Shown piece after piece: positions 1 to 9,317 of a stretch of DNA of 64,000 nt. The stretch is taken from NCBI RefSeq assembly GCF_900103545.1, contig NZ_FNHH01000001.1:124001-188000 (forward strand), in the 5' to 3' direction. The translations under genes and the position numbers were made by a program. Each line of letters opens with the position of its first letter. Within the stretch, counting starts at the first letter, position 1. The stretch is from Daejeonella rubra (GTDB lineage: Bacteria; Bacteroidota; Bacteroidia; Sphingobacteriales; Sphingobacteriaceae). The notes below the pieces were generated by a model. The model searched no databases and was not told where the DNA came from. It worked only from the letters and a program-made list of their open reading frames with translations.

Positions 1-72
1 CAGCTTAATAAATTGAATTTGTTGGGGAGAAAGTTTTTGAAGAAGCTTTTGCTGAAGATTTTGTCTTAACAT
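1..72 (-). CDS. rpoN: RNA polymerase sigma-54 factor, N-terminal fragment
   Basis: Only the first 24 codons lie in the window; the gene runs off the left edge. The translation begins MLRQNLQQKLLQKLSPQQ and continues IQFIKL, the Gln/Leu-rich region I typical of sigma-54, which binds core polymerase and holds the promoter complex closed until an enhancer-binding ATPase acts. The reading frame is open to base 1 and starts with ATG at 72. The upstream gap to the divergent mscL gene is 147 bases. The identification rests on a short but characteristic stretch; the rest of the protein cannot be checked here. Confidence 0.85.
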   Translation of the reverse strand, partial: MLRQNLQQKLLQKLSPQQIQFIKL

Positions 73-219
73 AATTTGATTTGTCACGTAAAATTACACA
101 AATATTGGTGTATGATGCATTCTTAATGTAAATTATGTATCAGGTTTTAAAGAAAAATGGTTTTGTTTATTTAAAGATTAAGCTTATTTTAGATTGTAAA
201 CTATTATATAAAGAATTAT

Positions 220-633
220 ATGGCCATCATTAAAGAATTTAAAGAATTTATTTCCAAGGGTAATGTTGTTGACTTAGCAGTCGGTGTGATCATTGGAGCT
301 GCATTCGGAAAGATAATTACTTCATTGGTTGATGATATTCTTATGCCGCCTTTGGGATTTATTATGGGTGGAGTTGACTTTTCTGAAAAGAAAATAGTCC
401 TTATTTCAGCTGATGCTGTCAGTAAAGTGGAGGAGGTGGCTATACGTTATGGAAATTTCATTAATGCTGTAATCCAGTTCCTGATCGTAGCTTTTTGTAT
501 TTTTGCTGTCATTAAGACCATTAATTCACTTAAGCGTAAAGAAGAGGCAGCCCCTGCAGCACCGGCAGCACCGGGACCTGAGGAAGCTCTTTTAACTGAG
601 ATCAGGGATCTGTTGAAGCAGCAGAATAAATAA
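220..633 (+). CDS. mscL: Large-conductance mechanosensitive channel MscL
   Basis: Homopentameric inner-membrane channel that opens under membrane tension and releases solutes on hypo-osmotic shock. At 137 residues it has the usual family length. A short amphipathic helix (1-13) precedes TM1 (about 15-43, with the conserved DLAVGVIIGAAFGKI stretch and the LMPPLG turn), a periplasmic loop, and TM2 (about 78-103). An Ala/Pro-rich linker (about 110-118) leads to the charged C-terminal bundle helix. It is transcribed away from rpoN and abuts the convergent ChaN-like gene with no spacer, its TAA ending at 633. No Shine-Dalgarno sequence is seen. Confidence 0.97.
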   Translation: MAIIKEFKEFISKGNVVDLAVGVIIGAAFGKIITSLVDDILMPPLGFIMGGVDFSEKKIVLISADAVSKVEEVAIRYGNFINAVIQFLIVAFCIFAVIKTINSLKRKEEAAPAAPAAPGPEEALLTEIRDLLKQQNK

Positions 634-1506
634 TTAAAAAGTCCTTTTCAAATCAGGGTTGGTGATTATAACAAAATCTCCGAGATGAGAGAATTTGCTC
701 CAGTCGGGCTCATTAAATGACTTGTCCGAGAAACTTGAAATGTTTGATAGCTTTAATCCCGCATTGTATTTTAATAATTTAGCCATAGTACCAAGCTTCT
801 CGTCGCTATGGAAACGGCCCAGGATATGAAAGACTTTGTCCCCTTTGTTTTTCTTCAGGTACTGGAAAATGGAATGGGCCATTCCGCTATCCCAAAGGTT
901 TTGTGACTGATATATCTCCATTCCCGGTACTGTATGGCCACCCATAGTTTTTAGAAAATTTTTATAATAGGCACCTGTTGCAGTATCAATTGGCAGAGGT
1001 GGCAGCCATTTTTTTGCTGATCTGTCAAGCGGGTTCAAGGCTGATAATCCCTTACGTGTAACCAGATTTACATAGCGGTTCGGTGGATTTGCGGCAATAA
1101 CAGCAAGTTCCTTTTCCCGTGCATATTCTATCATCGGTTTATAATCGTTATAATTATTCCAGGCCCTGGCTTCTTTAATGAAATTCTTTTCACGAATCAG
1201 GTTTTGCAGATATTCATTCATAACCTGCTGGATATCTTTTTCAAACATCTCCATGGAAAGGGTCTGTTTTTTGCCGTTTAACTGATGAAGCTTTTGAAGC
1301 ACATCTGATTCAAGCTGATGGCCTGTTGGATCATTATGCTCCTCACCGAAAAATACTACGTCTGCAAGCACAAGACTTTTGATCATGTCCTCCAAAGAGC
1401 ATATGCTTTTGGATTGAGTATTATAAATTTTATAATTTTCGGTTTTAAGCTGCGCAAAGGCTATATTTGAAAGCAATAAAAGCAAAAACAGGGATTTTAA
1501 TTTCAT
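634..1506 (-). CDS. ChaN-family (haem-binding/Tiki superfamily) exported protein
   Basis: The protein carries the motif FFGEEHNDPTGHQ near residues 52-64 and a late GRFHSDEKLG motif, the paired Glu/His signatures of the ChaN domain, whose members include haem-binding lipoproteins linked to iron uptake. I chose the ATG at 1506 because it puts a clean signal peptide at the N-terminus (MKLKSLFLLLLLSNIAFA, then Q). The frame stays open to 1536, which would place charged residues before the signal. There is no lipobox Cys, so it looks like a soluble secreted protein rather than a lipoprotein. Substrate here is unknown; haem or metal binding is inference from the family. Confidence 0.83.
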   Translation of the reverse strand: MKLKSLFLLLLLSNIAFAQLKTENYKIYNTQSKSICSLEDMIKSLVLADVVFFGEEHNDPTGHQLESDVLQKLHQLNGKKQTLSMEMFEKDIQQVMNEYLQNLIREKNFIKEARAWNNYNDYKPMIEYAREKELAVIAANPPNRYVNLVTRKGLSALNPLDRSAKKWLPPLPIDTATGAYYKNFLKTMGGHTVPGMEIYQSQNLWDSGMAHSIFQYLKKNKGDKVFHILGRFHSDEKLGTMAKLLKYNAGLKLSNISSFSDKSFNEPDWSKFSHLGDFVIITNPDLKRTF

Positions 1507-1565
1507 AAATCTGATTGTGAGAAATTCGTTTTTCAAGAAAGATAAGGATATTTTTAATCATCTGT

Positions 1566-1595
1566 TTGAATTGTGAAAAATCAAGCTTATATTTG
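1566..1595 (+). promoter_or_regulatory. Bacteroidota-type promoter for rpmH-rnpA
   Basis: TTG at 1566-1568, a 19-base spacer, then TATATTTG at 1588-1595 match the Bacteroidota primary-sigma consensus (TTG, 19-21 bases, TAnnTTTG). The predicted RNA start lies about 35 bases before the rpmH start codon. Confidence 0.7.
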
Positions 1596-1633
1596 CACTC
1601 CTGTTTTTTAGAGTAATATTAGATTAAAAAGTC

Positions 1634-1792
1634 ATGAAAAGAACATTCCAGCCTTCTCAAAGAAAAAGAAGAAATAAGCACGGATTTAGAGAACGTATGA
1701 GCAGTGCAAACGGAAGAAGAGTATTAGCTTCTAGAAGAGCTAAGGGTAGAAAGAGACTATCTGTATCTGACGAACGTCGCCATAAAGCATAA
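1634..1792 (+). CDS. rpmH: 50S ribosomal protein L34
   Basis: A 52-residue, very basic protein beginning MKRTFQPSQRKRRNKHGF and ending DERRHKA, a near-textbook bL34. It is a late-assembling component of the large subunit. The gene is short and easily missed by length-filtered gene finding. It is followed 78 bases later by rnpA, the classical rpmH-rnpA pair, and preceded by a good TAnnTTTG promoter. The ATG at 1634 is the only sensible start. Confidence 0.98.
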   Translation: MKRTFQPSQRKRRNKHGFRERMSSANGRRVLASRRAKGRKRLSVSDERRHKA

Positions 1793-1870
1793 TTTTGATT
1801 GTATTTTCGTAGCCTTTTACGATTTTGCAGATCAATATCTGCTTGTCAATCAGGCTAAATAACAATCAAA

Positions 1871-2263
1871 ATGAACAGTTTTACAAAGGAAGAACGGTTA
1901 TGTAATATTAAGCTTATAGAAAAGCTTTATCATAACGGTTCTTCTTTTTTAGTTTATCCCTTCCGTATCATCTGGATCTCTGCTGAAGTTGATTCAGATA
2001 TTCCTGTTCAGGTACTTATTAGTGTGCCTAAAAAAAGGTTCAAACGTGCTGTGGATCGAAATTTGCTCAAACGCAGAATTCGCGAAATTTACAGGCTTCA
2101 TAAATCAGAAGATCTTTTTCCTTTCCTTAATGAGCGCTCAGAAAAAATAATACTCGGTATTAATTACATCGGGAATGAAATTGCTGAATATGCCTCAATG
2201 GAAAAGAAATTTAATAATGCATTGCTGCGTTTAAAAAAGAACATATCTGAGCAATCATGTTGA
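1871..2263 (+). CDS. rnpA: Ribonuclease P protein component
   Basis: Protein subunit of RNase P, which helps the catalytic RNA bind pre-tRNA and remove 5' leaders. The 130-residue protein contains the conserved basic RNR helix, KRAVDRNLLKRRIRE at about 58-72, preceded by VPKKRF. It overlaps the start of yidD by 7 bases, so the two are probably translationally coupled. The order rpmH, rnpA, yidD is the usual bacterial one; the dnaA/oriC neighbourhood that often adjoins it is not present in this window. Confidence 0.96.
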   Translation: MNSFTKEERLCNIKLIEKLYHNGSSFLVYPFRIIWISAEVDSDIPVQVLISVPKKRFKRAVDRNLLKRRIREIYRLHKSEDLFPFLNERSEKIILGINYIGNEIAEYASMEKKFNNALLRLKKNISEQSC

Positions 2264-2493
2264 GTAAGTTTATAAAAAAGATATTTTCCACGTTCTTCTT
2301 ATTTCTGATATGGATCTATCAGTATTTAATTTCACCCATTCTTGGAAAATCATGCCGTTTTACTCCAACCTGTTCTCATTACGGGGTTGAAGCGATTAAG
2401 AAACATGGTCCGTTTAAGGGAGGCTGGCTAACTTTAAAACGTATTGGCCGCTGCCATCCATGGGGTGGACATGGGCATGATCCTGTACCATGA
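2257..2493 (+). CDS. yidD: Membrane protein insertion efficiency factor YidD
   Basis: Small membrane-associated protein (78 residues) thought to assist YidC-dependent insertion. The N-terminus is an amphipathic or membrane helix (about 6-27). The family signature follows: KSCRFTPTCSHYGVEAI with three conserved cysteines counting RCHPW downstream, then HGPFKGGWL and GHDPVP at the C-terminus. Length is normal for the family. It overlaps rnpA and precedes tsaB by 38 bases; yidC itself is not next door. Confidence 0.96.
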   Translation: MLSKFIKKIFSTFFLFLIWIYQYLISPILGKSCRFTPTCSHYGVEAIKKHGPFKGGWLTLKRIGRCHPWGGHGHDPVP

Positions 2494-2531
2494 TCTTTTT
2501 AATCTGTATATAATTTCTCTCCTTTGTATCT

Positions 2532-3227
2532 ATGAATGATCAATTGATTTTGCTTCTTGAAACTGCAACAACTACTTGTTCTGTAGCCTTGGCTGAGAAC
2601 GGAAACATCATAGCAGTAAAGGAGGTTAATGAGCGTAATATACATGCCAGCCATATCACCCTCTTTATTGATGAAGTGATGTCAAAGTCTGAAAAGGAGT
2701 ATTCGGATCTTCGGGCTATTGCAATTAGTAAAGGGCCCGGGTCATATACTGGCTTGAGAATTGGTGTTTCTACCGCTAAGGGCTTATGCTATGCCCTTGA
2801 TATACCCTTAATTGGTATCGATACCATAGCAGCAATGGCATCTGGTTTAACGGAAGCTTTTGATATCCCTGATTCAGGATTACTCATTCCAATGGTCGAT
2901 GCCCGTAGGATGGAAGTCTATACTGGCATATACCGAAAGGATCTGAGTGTTGTTGAGTCAGTCAGTGCAAAGATTGTCGATATAGATTCATTTATTGAAT
3001 TCAGAGAGCAGGAGCTCTTTCTTTTTGGTGACGGCGCTGATAAGTTCAAAGTGCTTTTTGCAGATCAACCTAACATTAATTTCATTGATTTTTCCACATC
3101 TGCATCTCATTTAAACTTTTTAACCTCGAAAAAATTTCGTGATTCTGAATTTGAAAACCTGGCTTATTTCGAACCATTTTATTTAAAGGACTTTCTTTTC
3201 ACTACATCAAAAAAAGGAACTCTCTAA
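2532..3227 (+). CDS. tsaB: tRNA threonylcarbamoyladenosine biosynthesis protein TsaB
   Basis: TsaB partners TsaD in transferring threonylcarbamoyl to A37 of ANN-decoding tRNAs. The 231-residue protein shows the ASKHA-fold N-terminus LLLETATTTCSVALAENG (about 7-24) and the hallmark SKGPGSYTGLRIGVSTAKGL (about 67-86). It lacks the metal-binding His residues of catalytic TsaD, as expected. The gene for the first pathway enzyme (TsaC/Sua5 type) is also in this window at 61929-62549, far away. The end overlaps the convergent DUF5723-like gene by 4 bases. Confidence 0.95.
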   Translation: MNDQLILLLETATTTCSVALAENGNIIAVKEVNERNIHASHITLFIDEVMSKSEKEYSDLRAIAISKGPGSYTGLRIGVSTAKGLCYALDIPLIGIDTIAAMASGLTEAFDIPDSGLLIPMVDARRMEVYTGIYRKDLSVVESVSAKIVDIDSFIEFREQELFLFGDGADKFKVLFADQPNINFIDFSTSASHLNFLTSKKFRDSEFENLAYFEPFYLKDFLFTTSKKGTL

Positions 3228-4663
3228 TCTTTTTTTCCTATTAGTCGTCTAATAAATCCACTACCTGGATCTTTCATAAAGCCGGGTATCTGCGTTGCAT
3301 TTGCCTGATGTTCCAATACTCTGCCAAATTTTAAAGCAAACCCCATATAAAATGATGCACCGGTATATCCATCCGAATAGGTAGTTTCATTCTTGTAGAA
3401 GGTCTTTAATATTTCAAATGACTTAACAAAATGATCACTTCCCATATAGAATTCAACATTCGGTGTTTTAATCATGAATTGTCCGCCTAGCTGCAAAAAA
3501 CCATTGGTATTATAATCTGCCATTCCGGTGAATACATAATTTTTATAATGGTAGTTATTAACCAAAGCAATATCTCCACCTTTATAATATATGCTTTTTG
3601 ATAGGATCAAATTGGGACGGTAATTCCCGAAATCTTTATTGATCAGGATCTCTGCCTTGCCATTTATTGCACTTATATAAGATTTGTTTATTGAAATTGA
3701 ACTTATTCTATTATCCAGACTGTCTGCAAGTCTGTTATCTGCACTTTGATTTGATGCATTTTCAATGAATATCTTTCCGGTATCAAAGTTATACTCATAA
3801 GAATCCTTACTCCATTTGATAAATCCAACATCCTTCAAATTACCGAGGATAAACCAGCCATCCCGTAATTTATAACTGGCACCTGCAGTTATTGATAATC
3901 CAGGGTTTTTGAAATTTGGATTAACCATTTTCCTCTGGAAATCATCAAACTTAAAACTCGATCGCAAGGTGCCCCTAACTGAAACATCGATAATGTCTGC
4001 TGATTCATCAATATTTATCTCAGACTGCCGAACCTTCATGGTAGTATAACTTATGCCACTGAGCAGGCTAAATTTTGCACCAATTGCCAGGCGCTTTGTA
4101 TAATTCTGCCGGTAGGTGAAACTAAATTGGTGGTAAGATTGATTATAACCATTTACATTGAAAAGATCCTGTAAAGTGCTTGAGTTGAATATCTTGTAAT
4201 CGTCGAAGACAGCAAATACTTCATTGGTTACTTCAGCCCTTCCATCATTACGGATCTGCCATGACAAACCCATTTCCTTGTACTTCTTTACCGACTTTAA
4301 CATACGCAGCATCGCCACATAATTATTTGAATTCAATGTGAGGGTATTTCGCTTATTTTCCCCTATTGTAATATCCCGGCCATTAAATACTCCATCATAG
4401 ATCAGTGTTTTGAATGCGGGTTGTGCAGGTCCTGAAAAAGAGCTGTTTATACTGATCGTTGGTATAAAAAAATTAAATGCAAAACGGCGGCTGGTATCTA
4501 CCTGATAAGCTCTTTGAGATGGGTTCTCAAAGCTGTCATAAAGAGTGCGGCTGTTATAAAGGGAAAATTGCTGAGCATAAGCGCTGCTGAATGTAACCAA
4601 TAAAATGATCGTCCATAGTGATGTTTTAAATAAATTGATGCTGTTTCTCTGAATTCTGATCAT
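3224..4663 (-). CDS. Outer-membrane beta-barrel-like protein, DUF5723 type
   Basis: The 479-residue protein begins with a signal peptide (hydrophobic stretch to about 30, ending SSAYAQ). The opening of the mature part, with SLYNSRTLYDSFENPSQRAYQ, then repeated amphipathic beta-strands rich in Tyr/Asn/Gly and a strand-like C-terminal segment, fits the Bacteroidota DUF5723 family of putative outer-membrane proteins. Function is unknown. It lies 7 bases downstream of an N-terminally anchored protein (4671-6287) on the same strand, so the two probably form an operon and may act together in the envelope. Family assignment is from remembered sequence features only. Confidence 0.75.
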   Translation of the reverse strand: MIRIQRNSINLFKTSLWTIILLVTFSSAYAQQFSLYNSRTLYDSFENPSQRAYQVDTSRRFAFNFFIPTISINSSFSGPAQPAFKTLIYDGVFNGRDITIGENKRNTLTLNSNNYVAMLRMLKSVKKYKEMGLSWQIRNDGRAEVTNEVFAVFDDYKIFNSSTLQDLFNVNGYNQSYHQFSFTYRQNYTKRLAIGAKFSLLSGISYTTMKVRQSEINIDESADIIDVSVRGTLRSSFKFDDFQRKMVNPNFKNPGLSITAGASYKLRDGWFILGNLKDVGFIKWSKDSYEYNFDTGKIFIENASNQSADNRLADSLDNRISSISINKSYISAINGKAEILINKDFGNYRPNLILSKSIYYKGGDIALVNNYHYKNYVFTGMADYNTNGFLQLGGQFMIKTPNVEFYMGSDHFVKSFEILKTFYKNETTYSDGYTGASFYMGFALKFGRVLEHQANATQIPGFMKDPGSGFIRRLIGKKD

Positions 4664-4670
4664 TCTTTAA

Positions 4671-6287
4671 TTATTTTCTCTTTATACTATCTACGGATAA
4701 TACTGGTTCCGGCGTTGGTGCAAGGTTTTTATATCCTGTGTAAAAATTTGTGAAAAAATGATCTTTATTGCTCGCCAGTTGATATGAAAGCGCATAAAGA
4801 TCCTTTAATCCATGATTGTTTAACCCGAAGTTCTTTGCATAGTTGGGTTTCAATAGGTTTTTCAGAAGGCTTGCCGAATTGTTCAAGTGTAATATGAACG
4901 AAATATTGCTTTGGTCGCCAACAAGCTGATCGAATTGTATGAATGCTTCTGTTCTAAGAAGGAACCTTTCTGAATTATAGTCTTTAAGATAACGCTGCAA
5001 TGTACCTGGTGAATTAGATAGTATGAGCAAATTATCGGTGATCATGTAAAAGGGTTTCGGATATTTTTTCAAAGGGTCACCCCAATAATAGTAAAAAAGG
5101 TTACTGTAATTTATTTTTTTGATCGGTTCAGAATAGGATGAACTTAAGGGGTCAAGAAAAAATTGCATCTGTGTGCCATTTGTCACCTTAATTATAACCA
5201 GATTTTCAAAAGTAGAAAGCTGCATGGCGGATAGTTCATTGCCCCACAATTTCTTAATATCGCGATCAGGATTCACACCTGTCTCGGTAGTGATCAGCTC
5301 AATTTGCTTATTAAGTGTGTCAAGTTCCTTTCTTGCCTTAAATAAACTGCTCAGCTCATTATGAAATGTCCAATACTTTGATAAACCATAGACCACTGAG
5401 TTTGATGTATTGTAAGGTAGGATCCGTTTAATAGTGTTTTTTACTGGGGCCTGGCTCAAGAATAGTTTTAAATAGGTATTGTTTATTTCTGAAATATTCG
5501 TTAGCCCGTTAAACATCAGAGCATCACTTTTATAATTCATCGTTAAGCTTGAATAGCCAGGGAAAACCTTGAATATTTCAAAGTTACCGCTAAGATCTTT
5601 CCTGAAAAATGGCCTTAACAGCCCTTGTTTTTTGTAATTTATGAATAGGTTGGCCAGCGCATTTTCGTCTTTCCTGATTCCTTCGTTTATTATTTTAATA
5701 AATTCCGGGTCGATCTTTTCTGACTTCTTATCCAAACTCCGGAAAAGAATGTCTTTATTAAAACTGCCTCTGGCAATTCCTTTATCCACAGCAAGGTAAA
5801 AGTCCCGATTAAGTGTTTTATTCTTTATCAGAAATATATTTTGTCCTGTTTCCTGGGATTTAGCGATCTGATTGGAGGTGTCCTTTACTAAAATACTCCT
5901 TATTTCCTCTTCATTTAGTGTCTCTTTTAATTGCATTGACCATAGAAAATGGACACTGTCGGATTTTGATGGATGAAATGATAAAAAGACCTTCTGTCCT
6001 GATGTTAATGGGTTAAGTGCTGTATTGCTTAAAATAAAATCTGTTAACCAATGGATCTCCTCCTTTTTTTGAGCTCCGGCAATTGTGTCGAATATCGTGT
6101 AGTCTTTAAAGATATCGTAAAGACTTTGGTCGTTTTCATGTTGAAAAATTATTGATGCATCAGATGGTATTTCAGAAAGAATCCGGTTATTACTGCGACT
6201 TTTGACATTAAGATTTGAAAAGTATAAGTATGCTACGGATACTACAGCAAGTAATAAGGCTGCTGTGATCCCAATTATTGTTTTCAT
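4671..6287 (-). CDS. Unrecognised membrane-anchored protein
   Basis: I do not recognise this 538-residue protein. It starts with one transmembrane helix (about 4-23, IIGITAALLLAVVSVAYLYF) followed by a long region predicted to be outside the cytoplasm. The exported part is rich in Asn, Ser and aromatic residues, has no cysteine cluster or obvious catalytic motif, and includes SEIPSDASIIFQHEN near the anchor, reminiscent of DUF3352-like proteins. Its gene immediately precedes the DUF5723-like gene on the same strand. A two-gene envelope operon is the safest statement. Confidence 0.7.
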   Translation of the reverse strand: MKTIIGITAALLLAVVSVAYLYFSNLNVKSRSNNRILSEIPSDASIIFQHENDQSLYDIFKDYTIFDTIAGAQKKEEIHWLTDFILSNTALNPLTSGQKVFLSFHPSKSDSVHFLWSMQLKETLNEEEIRSILVKDTSNQIAKSQETGQNIFLIKNKTLNRDFYLAVDKGIARGSFNKDILFRSLDKKSEKIDPEFIKIINEGIRKDENALANLFINYKKQGLLRPFFRKDLSGNFEIFKVFPGYSSLTMNYKSDALMFNGLTNISEINNTYLKLFLSQAPVKNTIKRILPYNTSNSVVYGLSKYWTFHNELSSLFKARKELDTLNKQIELITTETGVNPDRDIKKLWGNELSAMQLSTFENLVIIKVTNGTQMQFFLDPLSSSYSEPIKKINYSNLFYYYWGDPLKKYPKPFYMITDNLLILSNSPGTLQRYLKDYNSERFLLRTEAFIQFDQLVGDQSNISFILHLNNSASLLKNLLKPNYAKNFGLNNHGLKDLYALSYQLASNKDHFFTNFYTGYKNLAPTPEPVLSVDSIKRK

Positions 6288-6376
6288 TAAAAATTACTTT
6301 AAACAAATTTATATTTTTATGTCTTCAAAGGAGAATTGCAAACATGTTTGTTAAATTAGCATTCTAATCTAACAAT

Positions 6377-6763
6377 ATGAACAAACGCATAATTATTATC
6401 GCTTCAGTGTTTGGAATGCTAGCTGTTATTTTAGGAGCCTTTGGGGCTCACGCATTAAAAAGCCGACTTAGTGCAGCTGATCTGGAGGTATGGAAAACTG
6501 CTGTGGACTACCAGTTCTATCATACTTTTGCCCTGCTTTTCCTTTCTACTTTTTCACGTTTCAATAGTCGTGAGATCAAGTTGGCTTCCTGGTTTTTTAG
6601 TCTGGGGATAATCTTCTTTTCCGGATCCTTATATTTAATATCAGCGAAGGAAATTCTGAATATCAGTCAGGTATCTATTATTGGACCAGTTACTCCCTTA
6701 GGTGGATTGTTTTTTATTCTGGGCTGGATAAGTCTGCTTGTTGCTACCATAAAGAATAAATAA
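6377..6763 (+). CDS. DUF423 (YgdD-type) inner-membrane protein
   Basis: A 128-residue protein with four hydrophobic helices (about 5-25, 43-62, 73-91, 100-124). The motif LGAFGAHALKSRLSAADLEVWKTA (about 20-43) followed by YQFYHTFALL is the DUF423 signature. The family is widespread but without an established function. Its stop codon overlaps the start of priA by one base (TAATG), so the two are cotranscribed and coupled. Confidence 0.87.
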   Translation: MNKRIIIIASVFGMLAVILGAFGAHALKSRLSAADLEVWKTAVDYQFYHTFALLFLSTFSRFNSREIKLASWFFSLGIIFFSGSLYLISAKEILNISQVSIIGPVTPLGGLFFILGWISLLVATIKNK

Positions 6764-9246
6764 TGCTTGAGTTCAATGAAACTGAGGGCATTGTACGGAA
6801 GACAATTTTCATCGAGGTAATTCTTCCACTCGCTATTTCCAAAACCTATACTTATCGGGTACCATTGGAAATGACCGCGGATATTGCTATTGGAAAACGT
6901 GTGGTTGTTCAATTTGGACGAAGCAGGATCTATACCGCAATAATTTGTCTGATTTCTGAAACTCCGCCTGCATTGTATGAGGCCAAGTATATCATTGATG
7001 TTCTTGATGCAGAGCCTATTGTCAATGAATTTCAGCTTAAATTGTGGCAATGGATGTCTGATTATTACATCTGCCATTTGGGCGAAGTTATGCAGGCAGC
7101 ATTGCCTTCAGCCTTAAAACTTGCCAGTGAAACCAGGATTGTGCTGAACAGTTCTGAGGATATCGATAAAACTTTACTGTCCGACAAAGAATTTCTAATC
7201 GTTGATGCACTCGAACTGCATCCTGAACTCAGTGTGAGTGATATCAGTAAACTCCTTGGGCAAAAGACAGTCTTTCCTCTCCTGAGAGGATTGTTCGAAA
7301 AGAACGTCATTATTATATCTGAAGAAATAACAGAGAAATTCAAGCCCCGTAAAAAGGCTTTTATTGTTCTGAATCCCCAATATAATGAGACGGAAAACAG
7401 AAAGGCACTATTTGAAGTGCTTGAACGTGCGCCCAAACAACTGGAGGTCTTACTGGCTTATTTTAAACTTGAAAAACAACAGACTGAAATCGCAAAGTCT
7501 GATCTGATTGAAGTGTCCGGAAGTTCTGCTGCTATACTTAAAGCATTATTAGACAAGGAGATCTTTATTCAGGAAGATAAGGTCATCAGTCGCTTAAGTT
7601 TCGGGGAACTTGAAGAGTTGCATGATTTTCAATTAAATGATGCTCAGGTAATTGCCCTTCAGGAAACTCAGGAACAGCTTGATGAGAAGGGTGTTGTTTT
7701 GCTTTATGGTGAAACATCTTCCGGGAAGACACAGATCTATATCCGGCTTATTGAGCAGATGCTGCTTCAGGAAAAGCAAACCCTCTATCTTTTGCCTGAG
7801 ATAGCACTTACCACACAGGTTATTGAGCGCTTAAAGGAGCACTTTGGCGGACAGATAGGTGTTTATCATTCGAAATTCAATGATAATGAAAGAGCTGAGG
7901 TATGGCAAAAAGTGTTGAAGGGTGAATATAAAATGGTCTTGGGTGCCCGTTCGTCGATTTTTCTTCCATTCATGAATCTGGGCCTGGTAATCGTTGATGA
8001 AGAACACGAATCTTCTTATAAACAATATGATCCTGCACCCCGATATCATGCAAGAGACACCGCAATTTATCTGGCGCATTTACATAAGGCTCAGATAGTT
8101 TTGGGATCAGCCACGCCAAGTCTGGAGAGTTTTTACAATGCTAAGATTAAAAAATATGGCCTGGTGACTTTAAAAGGCCGTTTTGGAGGGGTGAAATCTC
8201 CACTTATTGAAGTAGTTAGTATTGCTGAGGAAACTAAACGCAAAACGATGCAATCGCATTTTACCTCTGTTTTATTGAATGAGATAAAAGCTGCATTGTC
8301 ACGTAAAGAGCAGGTGATCTTGTTTCAGAACAGACGTGGTTATACACCTGTTTTACTCTGTACTACCTGTGGGTACACCCCAAAATGTGTTAACTGTGAT
8401 GTCAGCTTAACATTTCATAAAAGCAGTGCAAAGCTTCATTGCCATTATTGCGGATACAAACAGGATATTGTAAGTGCCTGCCCCGCCTGCGGTTCAACGC
8501 GAATTGAACAGAAGGGATTTGGTACTGAAAAAATTGAGGATGAATTACAGCGAATCTTTGAAGATGCAAGAATTGCCAGGATGGATCTTGATTCTACGCG
8601 GACAAGGAACAGTTTTCAGGTTCTCCTGAATGATTTTGAGGAAGGGAAGATCGATATTCTGGTGGGTACTCAAATGGTTGCCAAAGGGCTTGATTTCGGA
8701 AATGTTACTACTATTGGGATTATTAGTGCTGACAGTATGCTTAACTATCCTGATTTCCGTGCGTTTGAGCGAAGCTATCAAATGCTGGCACAGGTTTCAG
8801 GCCGTGCAGGAAGACGTGCAAAGCAAGGAAAGGTTATTATTCAGGCTTATGATACCACCCATCGGATAATCAGTCAGGTGATCAGGAATGATTACGAGGA
8901 AATGTTCGATACTGAAATACTGGAGCGCAGGAATTTTCATTATCCCCCGCTTTACCGCCTGATTCAGATCGATGTTAAACATAAAGATCTTTCTAAACTG
9001 GTAATTATTGCTTCGTCTTTAGCGAAGATCCTGAGATCTCAGTTTGGCGACCGGGTACTTGGCCCCGAAGCCCCAATGATCAGCAGGATTAGAAATTATT
9101 ATATCCAGACCATACTTCTCAAAGTAGAGAGGGAAGGAGTATCTGTTCAAAAGATCAAAGAAGTTCTGCAACAGATCCTTATTAATTTCGATGGCTTACC
9201 AGCAAATAAGGGTGTATATATGCATATTGATGTAGATCCCTATTAA
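6763..9246 (+). CDS. priA: Primosomal protein N' (replication restart helicase PriA)
   Basis: ATP-dependent 3'-5' DNA helicase that recognises stalled or collapsed forks and reloads the replicative helicase. The 827-residue protein has the N-terminal DNA-binding domain (IFIEVILPLAISKTYTYRVP, about 15-34), Walker A GETSSGKT (about 316-323), the DEEH box (about 410-415), an inserted zinc-binding region with four CxxC pairs (about 533-576: CTTC, CVNC, CHYC, CPAC) and helicase motifs V and VI (VGTQMVAKGLDFG; QVSGRAGR). Length is normal for Bacteroidota. The start overlaps the DUF423 stop by one base. Confidence 0.97.
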   Translation: MLEFNETEGIVRKTIFIEVILPLAISKTYTYRVPLEMTADIAIGKRVVVQFGRSRIYTAIICLISETPPALYEAKYIIDVLDAEPIVNEFQLKLWQWMSDYYICHLGEVMQAALPSALKLASETRIVLNSSEDIDKTLLSDKEFLIVDALELHPELSVSDISKLLGQKTVFPLLRGLFEKNVIIISEEITEKFKPRKKAFIVLNPQYNETENRKALFEVLERAPKQLEVLLAYFKLEKQQTEIAKSDLIEVSGSSAAILKALLDKEIFIQEDKVISRLSFGELEELHDFQLNDAQVIALQETQEQLDEKGVVLLYGETSSGKTQIYIRLIEQMLLQEKQTLYLLPEIALTTQVIERLKEHFGGQIGVYHSKFNDNERAEVWQKVLKGEYKMVLGARSSIFLPFMNLGLVIVDEEHESSYKQYDPAPRYHARDTAIYLAHLHKAQIVLGSATPSLESFYNAKIKKYGLVTLKGRFGGVKSPLIEVVSIAEETKRKTMQSHFTSVLLNEIKAALSRKEQVILFQNRRGYTPVLLCTTCGYTPKCVNCDVSLTFHKSSAKLHCHYCGYKQDIVSACPACGSTRIEQKGFGTEKIEDELQRIFEDARIARMDLDSTRTRNSFQVLLNDFEEGKIDILVGTQMVAKGLDFGNVTTIGIISADSMLNYPDFRAFERSYQMLAQVSGRAGRRAKQGKVIIQAYDTTHRIISQVIRNDYEEMFDTEILERRNFHYPPLYRLIQIDVKHKDLSKLVIIASSLAKILRSQFGDRVLGPEAPMISRIRNYYIQTILLKVEREGVSVQKIKEVLQQILINFDGLPANKGVYMHIDVDPY

Positions 9247-9302
9247 AAATATTTCCCCTGATTTTATATTCATATTATTTTCTGAAAATGCCTGCATAAG
9301 AC

Positions 9303-9310
9303 TATTTTTG
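9303..9310 (+). promoter_or_regulatory. Putative -7 element for pcm
   Basis: TATTTTTG matches TAnnTTTG and ends 7 bases before the pcm ATG. No good TTG lies 19-21 bases upstream. If used, the RNA would have an untranslated leader of only about 3 bases. Confidence 0.4.
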
Positions 9311-9317
9311 AAATTGA

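Noticed and set aside
7065..7436. 123-codon minus-strand frame inside priA
   Set aside because: Antisense shadow; the Ser/Phe-rich translation is typical of the reverse complement of a coding gene.
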